From contig WNNJ02001668.1 of assembly GCA_012934845.2 (NCBI GenBank), positions 62,001 through 126,000 on the forward strand: 64,000 nucleotides of DNA, written 5' to 3'. How positions within the stretch are numbered: position 1 is the stretch's first letter; each line of letters starts with the position of its first letter. The DNA is from Pomphorhynchus laevis. Lineage: Eukaryota > Acanthocephala > Palaeacanthocephala > Echinorhynchida > Pomphorhynchidae. Positions 25,878 through 37,049 of the stretch are shown in pieces. A program made the position numbers and the translations under genes. The notes beneath the pieces were generated by a model. That model was not told the DNA's origin. It searched no databases and worked only from the letters and a program-made list of their open reading frames with translations.

Positions 25878-26066
25878 CTTTATTTCACAATTTAGATCCA
25901 ATATTTCAGTGACACGTAAGCACACCATTATAAAGGAATATTCAATTGTATATTTTATATCTCCCAAAGTTTTTCAAAATTTTTAACATTAAAACCTTGG
26001 ATATATTCCTTTATAATGTTGTGCTCACATGACACTGAAATATTGGATCTAACTTGTGATATAAAT
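25878..26066. mobile_element. MITE-like foldback element
   Basis: About 65-bp inverted repeats: TTAGATCCAATATTTCAGTG on the left matches the complement of CACTGAAATATTGGATCTAA on the right, and TTATAAAGGAATAT also pairs. The spacer is about 50 bp and there is no coding capacity. It lies about 170 bp beyond the stop-codon end of the 263-codon frame at 26240-27031. Confidence 0.7.
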
Positions 26067-26239
26067 AAGTATATGTCTCTTCGTCTTATTTACAATCTAA
26101 TGACAATTGGAGAGACCTATTGTTTCATTAGAGACCTAATGAAATAATTTTGAAAAATTTCATACAGCAAGACATCAGCCTTTACTGGATATTTATTTCG
26201 AATGAACATTATTTATCAAATTGAGCTCGTTCAAGTCTA

Positions 26240-27031
26240 CTAGTAATGCAAGATATAACGCAAAAGATCGATAGCTAATATACCAATGTTGCTTATTGAT
26301 GATTTCACAACATTTAATATCGTTTCTATCTTATTGACATTTTTTATTGGTCTATGTATAGGAACAAATTTGAATTGGATACTGTCAGGGTCACTACATG
26401 CACAATATAACGAATTGCGCCTAATGTTTCCAGTGTTAGAATATGTCACCGCATTAAAATGCTCAGGATTAGTAATTGACACATTATTCAATAATTGGCC
26501 TGTCCGAGTTTCCGGTATGACAGAATTATACACTGCACAACTTGGTTTCTCATTTTTAATCAAATTGGGACACAACGTAACCTTCCAATTTATCAGCTTA
26601 CAGTAATTTTGCTTGACATACGATATTGTTTTAAATAAAATACAGTAAATGCAGCTAAGCATATAATTTGCCTGTCCGGGTATATTCGCTGATCTGTTAA
26701 AGGATTGACATCGACGATTTAAAATTACATTATAGAATAGAGTATATATGATCGATAGATTCCAAAACAAAAATGAACGGATAAATGACACTTTTAATGG
26801 CCTTTCTTCAGATTTTAACCAATCTCGCAATTTTGGAAGATTAACTTTATTACGAAATGATGCATCATCAGGACTTATCACCAATGCGGGGTCAGTATCG
26901 TCATTTGGAACACTACTAGTACTTTTGGTACGATCTACCGGATAACGTTTTCGTATAGCCAACGTTAAGCATATAAAAATTGAATATATCTGAAATCTAT
27001 ACTGTTCAAAAACATTTGACAGTATCATCAT
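26240..27031 (-). CDS. Unrecognised 263-codon open frame, possible membrane or secreted protein
   Basis: The frame runs from ATG at 27031 to a stop at 26240. That is long for this AT-rich DNA, where chance frames seldom exceed 100 codons. The first 26 residues are hydrophobic (FQIYSIFICLTLAI) and could be a signal peptide, followed by a dibasic RKRYPVDR. A second hydrophobic stretch (FLFWNLSIIYTLFYNVIL) lies near residues 87-104. The later part is Cys- and Asn-rich (PSCAVYNSVIPETRTG, NSLYCACSDPDSIQFKF). An in-frame intron is possible between residues about 79 and 115 (weak donor AAAA|GTGTCA, acceptor TTTAACAG), which would remove the second hydrophobic segment and leave a secreted Cys-rich protein. 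I do not recognise a family. Confidence 0.5.
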   Translation of the reverse strand: MMILSNVFEQYRFQIYSIFICLTLAIRKRYPVDRTKSTSSVPNDDTDPALVISPDDASFRNKVNLPKLRDWLKSEERPLKVSFIRSFLFWNLSIIYTLFYNVILNRRCQSFNRSANIPGQANYMLSCIYCILFKTISYVKQNYCKLINWKVTLCPNLIKNEKPSCAVYNSVIPETRTGQLLNNVSITNPEHFNAVTYSNTGNIRRNSLYCACSDPDSIQFKFVPIHRPIKNVNKIETILNVVKSSISNIGILAIDLLRYILHY

Positions 27032-27086
27032 TCACAAAAGACATTAGCATTATAAAAGGAGCGAGTAGTTGGCGCCAAGTAAAACT

Positions 27087-27340
27087 TCTATTACAAATCT
27101 ATGTCAATTTATGCAATTTTCATAAATTGCTGCCACGGATTATATGAATGCTGAATGATCTCTAAGCGATCCGTTTCGATACCACCGTAAAAGATGGTAA
27201 CGCAATCTTTTATCATCGTAGAAGAAGTTTTACCATTTGTGAACCTTTTATTACAAATCTATGCCAAAATATAAAGAATGCCATAAATTCAATTACTGCC
27301 AAGGATTATATAAATCCGGAATGATCTCTGAGCTCTATGT
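27087..27340 (+). repeat. Diverged tandem duplication, period about 155 bp
   Basis: The block starting TATTACAAATCTATG near 27095 recurs at about 27250. It continues through AGGATTATATAAAT/CGGATTATATGAAT and GAATGATCTCT. A 102-codon frame at 27261-27569 begins inside the second copy; it has no family signature and I do not call it a gene. Confidence 0.55.
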
Positions 27341-27799
27341 TGCGTCTAAAGCTACACTGGCAAATGTTTACTATCGATATATGCTTAAGAATGCACAAGA
27401 CACAATGTTGATATACAAGATCAACTTCTTTATTCATCTAAAAATTTGCTATAATACAAACGGCGTGATATCGTGGAAGCTGGTTAGACTATCTTCGGGT
27501 CATGAGGCTTCTCAGCGCGCCTATGACGATCTAAGTTACAGATTTTATTATAGATATATATATTCATAAGAGAGCTATATAATCACGCATACCAACATTT
27601 TAAATTTTTTTATTATGAAAACGTCTTCATAAAAACTCTCATTCAAAATATCGACTAAATTATAAAATGGCTTTTTGTAAAATCCAAATGACAAGATAAC
27701 GCCTAGTTTATGAATTGTATATTTACTAAAATATGATTTTTATTAAATAAAATAATAATTAAATATAATTATTATGAAACGAATTATTAAATATTATTA

Positions 27800-28740
27800 T
27801 CAAACGATCTCTTACGCTCTGCGAACCCTTCCAAGAACATATCAATGACATACCGGTCATAAGATCAGCCCAAGCAGCGATAATTGATAATATACGGGCA
27901 CAGAAGAGTGAAACATCCATTCAGTTACGAATGGGAATGTTAAGAAAATTTGTTGAGTGTCTAAATCACGCGTCTATAAAACCAGTTTCTAGCTATTTAA
28001 ATTCACGTCCAATTAAAAATTTAGGATATCATTTGTGTAAGGACGATTTTATCAACGCGATAGCCGCGAGATACGATTTGACACTAAAACACCCGTACCA
28101 ATGTAAATATGGAGCTCCGTCATCAATAAGACATTGTTTATCGTGCCCCCATGACGGTGCACCAATCTCACGTCACAGCTGCATCCGAAACACCGTCGCG
28201 AATATGCTCTCCCCAACTTGTACGTTAGTTCAAATTGAACCTATTCTACAGACACTGGATGACGAAGTAATATTCGAAAAGAAAGCAGCAACTCGATAAA
28301 ACAATGTCCGATTAGATGTTATTTTCAAGGGACTCTAGAAGTGAAATGGATCGTACATACTTGGATATATGCGTTTTTAACGCCCTTGTTCCATCTAACG
28401 CATCTAGGACTCCTTAGCAGTGTTTTGATTTTCATAGCAACCGAAAGCGTTTAAAGTGTGCTGAAAGGGTACATCTTGAAGGAGCAAACTTCATCCCCTT
28501 AATTTTCTCTTCCTCTGATGGAATGAGTGCTGAAAGCGATAAACTACTAAAAGCGATTGCATCTCGAAAATCCCGAACAACCAAACGGAAGTACGCTGAT
28601 ATAATTTCAATAATCAGACTGACAATCAGTATTCGGTCTACCAGAAATGCCGGATCCACAACCGAAGAGTTAGATGCACTCCGGAATCGCTGCTTTAGAG
28701 ATATGTTCTGGACCGACGATCGATCCGAGAGTTTATAGAA
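27800..28740 (+). mobile_element. Relic of a retroelement RT protein: C-terminal finger and endonuclease-like region
   Basis: Same family as 640-1165 but longer. In order: SSYLNSRPIKNLGYHL, DDFINAIAARYDL, a finger-like CKYG...HCLSCPHDGAPISRH, VQIEPILQTLDDEVIF, YLDICVFNALVPS, FIPLIFSSSDGMS and a final ISIIRLTISIRS helix. These match the C-terminal half of RT proteins common in cnidarian and arthropod genomes. The copy is broken, with several interruptions. No RT domain is visible upstream. Confidence 0.65.
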
Positions 28741-28927
28741 GACCTATACCTGAAGACTCAAAAAATGATATGACTAAATTTGGATTTAAATCTTAACGAA
28801 TTTTTGTCCTTTTCAGCTGTAAATAAATTGCATCTCATTTAAAACAAAATTATTATGAAATATAATTAAATATAATTTTTATTAAATATAATTTAAAAAA
28901 TGTTGACTATGTAATTATTTGAAATTT

Positions 28928-29707
28928 TCATTCGATAAGCATATATTTGGCCCAGTCATTACTAGTTGGTGCTTGTGGTATTACACAATTACTTCTAAAA
29001 TTCTTAATGTATGGGCTATGGTCTGTATTCACATCATCCGCGCATAGGAAATTGTCCCAATTTCTGCGAGCTAATTGATTATCGTCGTTTATGTATTCCA
29101 ATGGATTGATTGCTGTTTGTTGACGTCTTTTTACTTCACGTAAACACTGAATCTGCAGTAGTATATCGGTTTTTAGATTATTGCATTGCTTCAATATTCG
29201 TTCAATGTCATCGTTAACGCTAAACGATTTCTGAAGAGAACGTAAGCGTCGTAGATTATCCAGCAGCTCTGCAAGCTTACACATTTCATTAAGCTCTTTC
29301 ACAATGCAAGTGAGACTGTAAATTCTTCTATTCGTTGCCATAAGCAGATCATCCGATTTCTTCTTAGTTTCGCTATTTGCTAATTGCTCTCTTTCTTCCA
29401 GAATCGTTATTTCATCTTGATTATCTGATGATTGATATCCTCGACGTTGACGTCTATTCTTTCGTGCTATTTTAATTTTGTTTTTTATATAAGGCTGCAT
29501 CATTTGCAGCCATCTAGCCATGTCTTCTAATTTTGCTAACAACGTTTGATCGAATCCTGACTTCTGTTCAGCATATGTAATTAATATTCCGTACTTTTGC
29601 AGAACATTACGAAACTCCGGAATTGTCACCTTTAAAGGTGGCTTATTAAACACTGAAACAACTAAATCCACGATTTGTTTGTTACGTGGTGGTGGAATAA
29701 AGGACAT
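28928..29707 (-). CDS. PDCD7/U11-59K-like minor-spliceosome protein
   Basis: A single-exon frame of 259 codons (ATG at 29707). The middle (about residues 75-200) is highly charged and predicted coiled coil, with an Arg/Lys-rich stretch RKNRRQRRG near residue 83. The C terminus has the PDCD7 signature: RRNWDNFL, then a loop, then CVIPQAPTSNDWAKYM, matching the W-D...P..PSN..WA ending of PDCD7. PDCD7 is the 59K subunit of the U11/U12 di-snRNP and, with U11-35K, helps recognise U12-type introns. The protein is about half the human length because the Pro-rich N-terminal region is absent. An inverted copy of the promoter and first 15 codons lies at 24847-25025. The assignment rests mainly on the C terminus and coiled coil. 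Confidence 0.6.
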   Translation of the reverse strand: MSFIPPPRNKQIVDLVVSVFNKPPLKVTIPEFRNVLQKYGILITYAEQKSGFDQTLLAKLEDMARWLQMMQPYIKNKIKIARKNRRQRRGYQSSDNQDEITILEEREQLANSETKKKSDDLLMATNRRIYSLTCIVKELNEMCKLAELLDNLRRLRSLQKSFSVNDDIERILKQCNNLKTDILLQIQCLREVKRRQQTAINPLEYINDDNQLARRNWDNFLCADDVNTDHSPYIKNFRSNCVIPQAPTSNDWAKYMLIE

Positions 29708-29994
29708 TTATGTCTACGAAATGAAAGAATTGAAACAATAAAATCTTTAATCTGCTGAAAACATAATTAATTCTTATCGCCAATGATACGTCATTTATAA
29801 TCCAACAACTATATATTATCATCACAAGTAAAGAAAACATCCAAAATACTTGAAAAATGTAGATGGTACTATGCCAATTCGTTGACTTTAATTGAAATAT
29901 ATATTTCATATCTTTATATATATCATTTATATATATTTTACACATTTATACATTTATATATCTTTATACATATATCAATGTATAAATTTATACA

Positions 29995-30890
29995 TTGATA
30001 TACATTTATATTCTTGTAAATTTAAATATGTTATTTTTACGATATAAATTAAAAGTAATTTTAATTGATGCTAATTTTATGTTCATATCAAGATATACAC
30101 CTTCTTTGTCATTAATATTGGTTTTGTTAAGAATGAGGATACCTGGATAAATTTGTTCGCTAATTGAATAAAAATTATTAGAATGAAATACACATATTAT
30201 CAATATATCGAAACATATTTCATATCTTTATATAATTTAGATTTAGTTTTTACACAGTTATGAACAAATTCATATTCTATAAAGCTTAAAAACAAGTCAG
30301 CTATAATTGGGCTACTATTACCACCCATTGGAACACCTTTTACTTGTCTAAATATAGATGTCCCTACTTTAAAATAATTTTGATTTATCAAAATATTTAA
30401 GGATTCTATTAATTCAATTTTATCCATATATTTATATTTATTTGATGGTTTAATTTTTGTTAGATAGGCGTTATAATTATTATAACATATATATGTATAT
30501 CTTTTTCCGAATATAAGATTAATTAATTTTACTAACGCTTCTTTAATATCTACTAAATCTAGATTTGTATAAAGCGTACTAAAATCGTATGTATTTATAT
30601 TTTGAAAATTTATTCCTTTTGTCTGTTCTAAAAATTCTTTTGTAGAATTAATACTGAAATAGTGTTTTATACCAGTATTAATTTCGATTACCTTGCAATA
30701 TTTTTTGAAGTGTGCTTTAATTACTTTAAGTATTTTATTCATATAGACAGAAAGTGGTTTTAATGTACATTTAAACGCACTACATATGAACCTAGGTTTT
30801 ATTAGATTTTTATGTAATTTTGGATTTCAATATAATATAGGTATAGTTTTATTATCTAATTCAACCTTTATACTCTTTTTAGGAATTAGG
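29995..30890 (-). mobile_element. Penelope-like element reverse transcriptase fragment
   Basis: On the minus strand the blocks are NPKLHKNLIKPRFI and KPLSVYMNKILKVIKAHF (about 30720-30850), TYDFSTLYTNL (RT motif with catalytic Asp, about 30570-30600), VKGVPMGGNSSPIIADLF (about 30300-30350), and finally YLDMNIKL, FNLYRKNNIFKFTR (about 30010-30110). DFSTLYTNL and KGVPMGGNSSP are diagnostic of Penelope-like RTs. No GIY-YIG domain follows here. The copy is truncated and broken. The downstream end matches the repeats at 33.4-34.2, 31.5 and 62.5 kb, so they belong to one family. Confidence 0.85.
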
Positions 30891-31484
30891 GTAAAATGAT
30901 GTCAATCATTTTGTGATAATTTAGATTATCACAAAATAAGTGGTAAGTTGGCACTATATAATTTGGATTTTATTTATCTTAATGTCAATATATGTAAAAT
31001 TGTATAGTACAATTGTATTTGCGTATTTTCTAATATAAGCTGTAATTAAAAGAATAAATTGTTTATTTGTATTATGCAGTATGTACTGAGTTACTCTGTC
31101 TTGATACACCGTTTCTTTTTATAGGAAAGTAGTACAGAGGCATATCACTGTGCTATTAATCGCGTTCTACTTTTAAAATAGTAGAACACGATTAAAATAG
31201 ATAAAATAGTTATTAATTAATTTTTAATCATAAAGAAATAAATTTATTTTTATTAATTATTATAAAATAAATTATTAAATTTAATTTTTTAATTAATATT
31301 AATTAATTTTTAAGTAAATAATATAAATAAATAATAAATAAAAATTGGTTACTATTTTTATTAAGTTAATGTTTTAATAAGTTGTCATTTGTATTTAAAT
31401 AATTATTAAAATAAATATAAATAAGTAGAAGAAGCCTTAAGAATAATAAGAAGCCTTAAATCCGAGTAGTGTTATTTTTAATAA
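30891..31484. other. AT-rich DNA with a hairpin
   Basis: No gene seen. At 31147-31188 an inverted repeat (TTAATCG, GTTCTACT) forms a near-perfect hairpin around TTTTAAAA. Confidence 0.4.
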
Positions 31485-31660
31485 AACTAATATGGATGAT
31501 AAAGAAGGTGTATATCTAGATATGAACATTAAATTAACATTAACTAAAACTACTATTAATTTATATCGTAAAGATGACATATTTAAATTTACAAGAAACA
31601 TATTTTTACATTAGCATTCATTAGATGTCATCCTCCTGATGACATCTAAGTTGTCATTTG
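31485..31660 (+). mobile_element. Penelope-like element fragment ending in a 12-bp hairpin
   Basis: It encodes GVYLDMNIKLTLTKTT-like and NLYRKDDIFKFTRN residues, as at 30.0 and 33.5 kb, then jumps to tail sequence. The tail holds a perfect inverted repeat TTAGATGTCATC/GATGACATCTAA around CTCCT that includes a CTGATGA. Confidence 0.65.
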
Positions 31661-33004
31661 TATTTAAATATTTATTAAAATAAATATAAATAATTTATAG
31701 TATAATTATACAAATAAATAAGTACAAAAAAAGTAGAAGCCTTAAATTTAGTTAAAGTTTTATCTGATTCAATATTTGTACTCTTTTTAACCATTATTAT
31801 TTAAATAATGGATTATTTGAAATATTTATTTAAAAATGTATAATTTTTAAATAATTATCAGTCGTTACAAATAAATTTGCTTATAGAATTCTTCCAAATA
31901 AGTGTTTATCGATAAGTGTTTTTGTCGGTGAAGCATGTAAACCTATCAATAATTGCTTATTGAACGGTAATAATTGAACGGTAATATTAATTTCGATTAT
32001 CTTACAAATTAAGTCACATATTTTACTGTAACAAATGATATTATAAATATTGCTATAAAATCTGTTTTGACTAATCTTAAACAATTTATCATGTGAAAGT
32101 TATTACAAATTTTATCTAAAAAAGTTATAAAAATTTATCAAATTTATAAAATATATTTTGATTTTCAATAAATAGAAATCACTTTCTACTAATTTATTAA
32201 TAAAGTATTTTTATTAATTTAAGTATTTTTCGCATAAAAATTATTTGACTTTTATTCAATCTCACTGATTGAATCTTACGGCTCAACCAGTAAGTTTTTG
32301 ACTGAAGATATAATATAAATTTTTAGATAAAAATACTGTAATTCGAAAAATACTTCGTACTCAATATTTAGTATTTAAATGTGAAGTTATTGATTCATGC
32401 AATATTTTGTCTAAATATTTTTGAAAATTATTGAGATATGTCGATAATTTGATAAATATGATATTGATTTACAATCGGCAATGCCCATTTTATCACTAAT
32501 CCGCTGAAACAACTTGATGATAACACATTTATATATGGTTTATCACATAGCAATGCCAAATTGGACCTACAAGTATGTTTTTTTATAAAAACAGATATAT
32601 TTATCAAAGAACATGTACTCAACAGCATATAATGGCAATAACAAATAATCAACCTTTTGTATATATATTAGGTTAATAATGACAATTGGATTCATAATAT
32701 GCTACGGGCATATTCAATGATATTAATGAGATTGATTAAATACAGCTAATTTGGATATTATATCAATTCAATTTCTGAATTTAATGAAACGTTGAGTTTT
32801 GAATGTGTTATTAATCCTGCAGCGATTTATCATACTTACGGAAAAATTTAAGAGATAAAATATTTGCTTTCATAACAAAATTTATGAAAGCAAGTCCGCC
32901 GTAATTTCTGCTTGTACTTAGGATTACTAATATATCCTATTTGTGAAGATGCTCAACTGAATTATTGCCATTTGACACAGTAAAAAATTATACACTTTTT
33001 TATA
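31661..33004. other. AT-rich DNA, nothing recognised
   Basis: Minus-strand frames of 67 and 74 codons (31881-32084, 32428-32652) have no family signature. The first could be a diverged piece of a Penelope-like RT, but the similarity is too weak to call. Confidence 0.3.
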
Positions 33005-33240
33005 TAAGCCAACAGCAGTACGCTACATTTCAGTTTTGGTAGACTTCATCATCTACTGATCCAATACCTACGCTTCACGTTTTGGTACTTTTAATGCTGG
33101 CTGACGATCACTCGACTCGTCTGCTTTATTGGAAATTAGATTTAATAGAAGACTTTCATCTTACATTTTGCAAATTTAATTGAAATCATTTCTGATTTCA
33201 AATTAAATCAGCGTTGGAAAAGGTTCAACCAGTATCAACG
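33005..33240 (-). repeat. Second copy of the hammerhead-motif dispersed repeat
   Basis: The reverse complement matches 16180-16490: CAATAAAGCAGACGA, GTACCAAAACGTGAAGCGTA, GGTATTGGATCAGTAG and GTAGCGTACTGCTGTTG. It is diverged from the other copy, so it is probably old. Confidence 0.6.
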
Positions 33241-33399
33241 CTGAATCATACATATATAAGTATAAATATCTTATATGCACTTTTTAATCTATCTATAAGT
33301 CAACAGCTGTATAAGCCAATATCGTAACAAATTGTTGCAATTCTTAAAATTGTTAAATATTATTTAACGATATTGAATATTATACGGTATGCATAAAGG

Positions 33400-34200
33400 C
33401 TAATGCAAACATATGTTTCTTGAAAATTTAAATGTCATTTTTACGATATAAATTAAAAGTAGTTTTAATTGATGTTAATTTAATGCTCATATCAAGATAT
33501 ATACCTTCTTTATCGTCAATATTGGTTTTTGTTAAGAATAAGGCGACCTGGATAAATTTGTTTCGCTTGTTGAATAAAAATTATTAGAGTAACCAATATC
33601 GTTACAAATTGTTACAATTCTTAAAATTTTATTATTTAATGTATTATATTTTATATTAAATGGTATGCATGAATGCTCATGCAAAAATATGTTTCTTGTA
33701 AATTTAAATATGTCATCTTTACGATATAAATTAAAAATAGTTTTAATTGATGTTAATTTAATGTTCATATCGAGATATCTACTTTCTTTATCATCAATAT
33801 TGGTTTTTGTTAAGAATAAGGCGACCTGGATAAATTTGTTCGCTTGTTGAATAAAAATTGTTAGAGTAACCAATATCATTACATGTTGTTGCAATTCTTA
33901 AAATTTCATTATTTAATGTATTATATTTTATATTAATATGGTATGCATGAATGCTCATGCAAAAATATGTTTCTTGTAAATTTAAATATGTCATTTTTAC
34001 GATATAAATTAAAAGTAGTTTTAATTGATGTTAATTTAATGCTCATATCAAGATATATACCGTCTTTATCGTCAATATTAGTTTTATCAAGAATAAGGCT
34101 ACCTGGATAAATTGGTTTACTTATTGAATAGAAATTACCAATAATAAATTTGTTAATTTTAATACTAGAGGAATGTATAACTTGATCTGATATATACAAA
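33400..34200 (-). mobile_element. Penelope-like fragment in three tandem copies, period 278 bp
   Basis: ACGATATAAATTAAAA recurs at 33443, 33721 and 33999, exactly 278 bp apart. Each unit encodes on the minus strand YLDMNIKLTSIKTTFNLYRK, FKFTRNIFLHEHSCIP and YNTLNNEILRIAT: the end of the RT thumb and the downstream region of the family seen at 30.0 kb. It is a local tandem triplication of a truncated element, broken. Confidence 0.8.
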
Positions 34201-34479
34201 TAACAAGGATTATATGGTCCAACCTGTTCGACTATCGCCGTATAATAAGTAAGATCATTGGATAATATCCATAAATCTTATATTACATTCTTAAGGGAAA
34301 CACGTTGCAAAATGGGAATCAACATTCCCAATTGTATGTGGATACCTCGATTTTTCAATCAAGTTCAAGTACTTTCGGAAAGTTCAACACATTTTGATGA
34401 AGTCCTTTCGGACCAGGTATGTTTTCTCCCCGAAAATATGGTTGTTTTTCCATCCCAGAAAAAAAAATATTTCCGGATT

Positions 34480-35105
34480 TGTTGCAATATTAAGGTCCGC
34501 TTGTCTAACTTAATTCTCCGTAGCATTCACCGTATCCGCACCCTTATCGACTTCCGTTCTTATATGTATCTTCTTTCAACGCTTCTCTTCCCTAAAATCG
34601 ATTACTGCCTCAACCTTTTCGCCAATTCTCCAAAATTCATCATCCTACCCCTACAACGCATCATCAATTCCGCCTTTCGAGTGCTCCTACGTCTCCGTTG
34701 CTTCGACCGCACATCCACATATATTGTCCAACTCTACTGGCCCACAATCCACATGCGCATCCAACTCCGTCTTCTCGTCACTTTTCGTCTCATCGCTGTC
34801 GGCTCCCCATCGTCGGGAGCCGAAACTCACCCACCTCTCTATCGCTGCGTTCCCGTCATTAACTCTTACTCCACGTTCCCAATTACTCCAACAACTACAG
34901 TCTCCGATTCTTCCTCGTCGCTGCCCCATTCGCCTGCAATCAGCGTCCTCTCGACTTCTGCCGCCCTTCCTCCTTAATCACATTCAAATACCTCCTCCGT
35001 TCCCACCTTCTAGACACATGATTTAGATGTTTGTTTGTTTTTTTCTTCGTGGTCATGTAAGCGTGCGCCGGCATGCATTTGCCACTTACAAATTAAACCC
35101 TTTTA
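34480..35105 (+). mobile_element. CR1/L2-like LINE, 3' end with terminal hairpin
   Basis: The plus strand encodes the C-terminal LINE region: LRSIHRIRTLIDFRSYMYL, LFPKIDYCLNLFANSP, LPLQRIINSAFRVLLRLR and IQLRLLVTFRL, matching the post-RT block (IDYC, LQRIxNxAxR). The 3' end is a short hairpin GCGTGCGCCGGCATGC followed by ATTTGCC and AAATTAAACCC. Sister copies with the same C-terminal and tail sequence are at 35690-36500 and 51740-52262. 5'-truncated. Confidence 0.75.
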
Positions 35106-35689
35106 AATATATTAATCTGATTTTAATCTCCAAATACCCTCCATTTACTCTCTTTAACCCCATTTACCTCTTCTTATATCGAAAATAATCGGAAAGTATA
35201 ATATGTATAATTTTTAGATTGAACATTTAGGATTAAGGGGAGATTAAATGATATTAAGGGGATGCATGTATGTTAAAATGAGTAAATGAGGTAAATGTGG
35301 ATCAGATCCCGAGATAATTATAACTAATCTAAACCAGAAAACTTTGACCCGTAACTTTCTATTTGCTCCCTTTAAACCTATGTACCTCTTCATTCATATG
35401 CTTTATCTTTTTACACTTTTTATATAGAAACGTGTGTTATTGAAACTCAATAAGTTATTTAATTAAACGAGTTTGAACATTATTGAAGAGTATAATGTGT
35501 ATAATTTTTAGATTAAACATTAATGGCTAGAGGGAGGTTAAAGTTTGTCGTACCAAGACAGAATAACTAATTGAAGGGTTTATTCATACATCTAAAAATG
35601 GCATCAAGAAAAGTTTTAAATAAACACAATTATATGACATTCACTCCAGCAGCATATTCAGAAAGATATTTAATAATAATTTATTTAAT
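35106..35689. other. AT-rich DNA with two similar blocks, nothing coding
   Basis: TATAATATGTATAATTTTTAGATT near 35197 and AGTATAATGTGTATAATTTTTAG near 35490 lie in similar contexts, each followed by an AACATT...AGG block. This suggests an old duplication about 290 bp apart. Confidence 0.4.
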
Positions 35690-36500
35690 GTGGCAAGTGC
35701 GTGCCAGCTGCACGCTTACAAGTCCACTAAATTAGTTAAATTGTTTAAATATGATCAGATTTGACGTTTGAAGCAAAGCAAGGAGGTTGATTGGCGTATA
35801 TAAATGGGCAGATGATTACACAAGAGAGGAGCAACCACAAAGAAGGAGCGGAAGACAAAAAAGGTAGAGTAGTTTGGGACATGTCAAAGAAAGGAATTAC
35901 GGGAACACAACGTAGAGCAAAATTTATTTGAGTGGCAATTGCGTGCCAACGGCGCGCTTACAACCGTACTAAAAATAATAAAGAATTACAAACTGATAAA
36001 AAAATAATCTCGCAGACGAATTCAGTGTATTTGTTCAGTCCCTTCGTTTATTTTCTCGTTCAGGTTGATCGTTCAATATGTTCGTTCAGTCCGTTCGTTT
36101 AATTTGTTCGTTCAGTCCGATCGTTCAGTCCGTTCGTTCAATCCGCTCGTGCAGTCAGTTCGTTAAGTTCGTTCAGTACATTCAGTCGGCTCGTTCAGTC
36201 CGTTCGTTCCGTCCAATTAATACAGCTTTCTTGTTACTACTCCCCTTCTCCTTTCTCAGAACGGGCTTGGGATCGGCCATGACGGAGTTTATTTGACGCA
36301 ATGAACAGTAAACAGGACGAGAATTATCAAGAAAAGGAAGGTTGAGAAATGAAGTAGTATTTATAGTTACCAGGCGGAAAGCAATTATAAGAAGACGAAT
36401 TTTAACACGACAATAAATGGTAGGCAAATCGAGAGAAGCATGATGGTGATATGTATGATCAAAACTACGAAAAACGGGGTAGAATTCGGACGGCTACGTT
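35690..36500 (-). mobile_element. Two CR1/L2-like LINE 3' ends, minus strand
   Basis: Tail hairpins (complement of GTAAGCGTGC...GGCACGC...TTGCC) occur at 35692-35722 and 35933-35964. The body at 35745-35920 matches 52000-52200 (CCTGTAATTCCTTTCTTT, CTTCAAACG(T/C)CAAAT). The body at 36290-36500 matches 51800-51980 and encodes LPTIYCRVKIRLL-like, IAFRLVTINT and FLDNSRPVYC. The copies are short, 5'-truncated and interrupted by the repeat at 36055-36215. Confidence 0.7.
36055..36215. repeat. Imperfect CGTTCAGTC minisatellite
   Basis: About a dozen irregular units of CGTTCAGTC(C/G) and CGTTCGTTCA. It lies inside the LINE fragments on the other strand. Frames across it are repeat artefacts. Confidence 0.75.
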
Positions 36501-37049
36501 TACTATGCGTTGTAGGGAAAGAGTGGATTTATGTGAGTTAGAAAATAGACTTAGACTAATTAAGTCTTGAGAAAAGGAAAGAATATATGAGTCATACAAG
36601 AAGGGAAATCTATCAATCTACGAATTTATGAAGGTTGCGAAGAATCAAGGTAGATGAGCGTACTTGATCTCTAACGAAAAGTTTAAGTGAAAGTCGGTTG
36701 TTGAAATGGAATCTAGGAAAACGAGATTATTAACGATAGGGACAATTGTAGAATCTAATGATACAGATGATGATTCTAAGCCTAATGCATCAAGGAAGGA
36801 TCTACGTTAAGAGAAAATCAAAATTCTTTTCAATCGTCGAAATTCCATAGATTGTAATCTTTTATCTAGTAATCCATCAGAATAGTTGTCAGGATTTGTA
36901 TAGGGTATATCATCCTCCTGTTCACTTACATCGTTTTCAACATGTGACTTAGAGTTTTCCAGTGTATTGATTGTATGAGCATCGAGTTACTCTGAAGGAC
37001 GGAACGGAAGCTTTTGAATATATTCCAAAATAGTAGAATTGAGATTAGA
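36501..37049. other. Region flanking the LTR retrotransposon fossil
   Basis: Purine-rich on the plus strand. It may contain the 3' part of the Ty3/gypsy fossil, but I could not find terminal repeats. Confidence 0.3.

Noticed and set aside
27261-27569. 102-codon frame with a Cys-Tyr-rich start
   Set aside because: It starts within a duplicated block, has no recognisable domain and no splice context that supports a gene.
34687-34929. 80-codon minus-strand frame
   Set aside because: Shadow of the LINE C-terminal region read on the plus strand.
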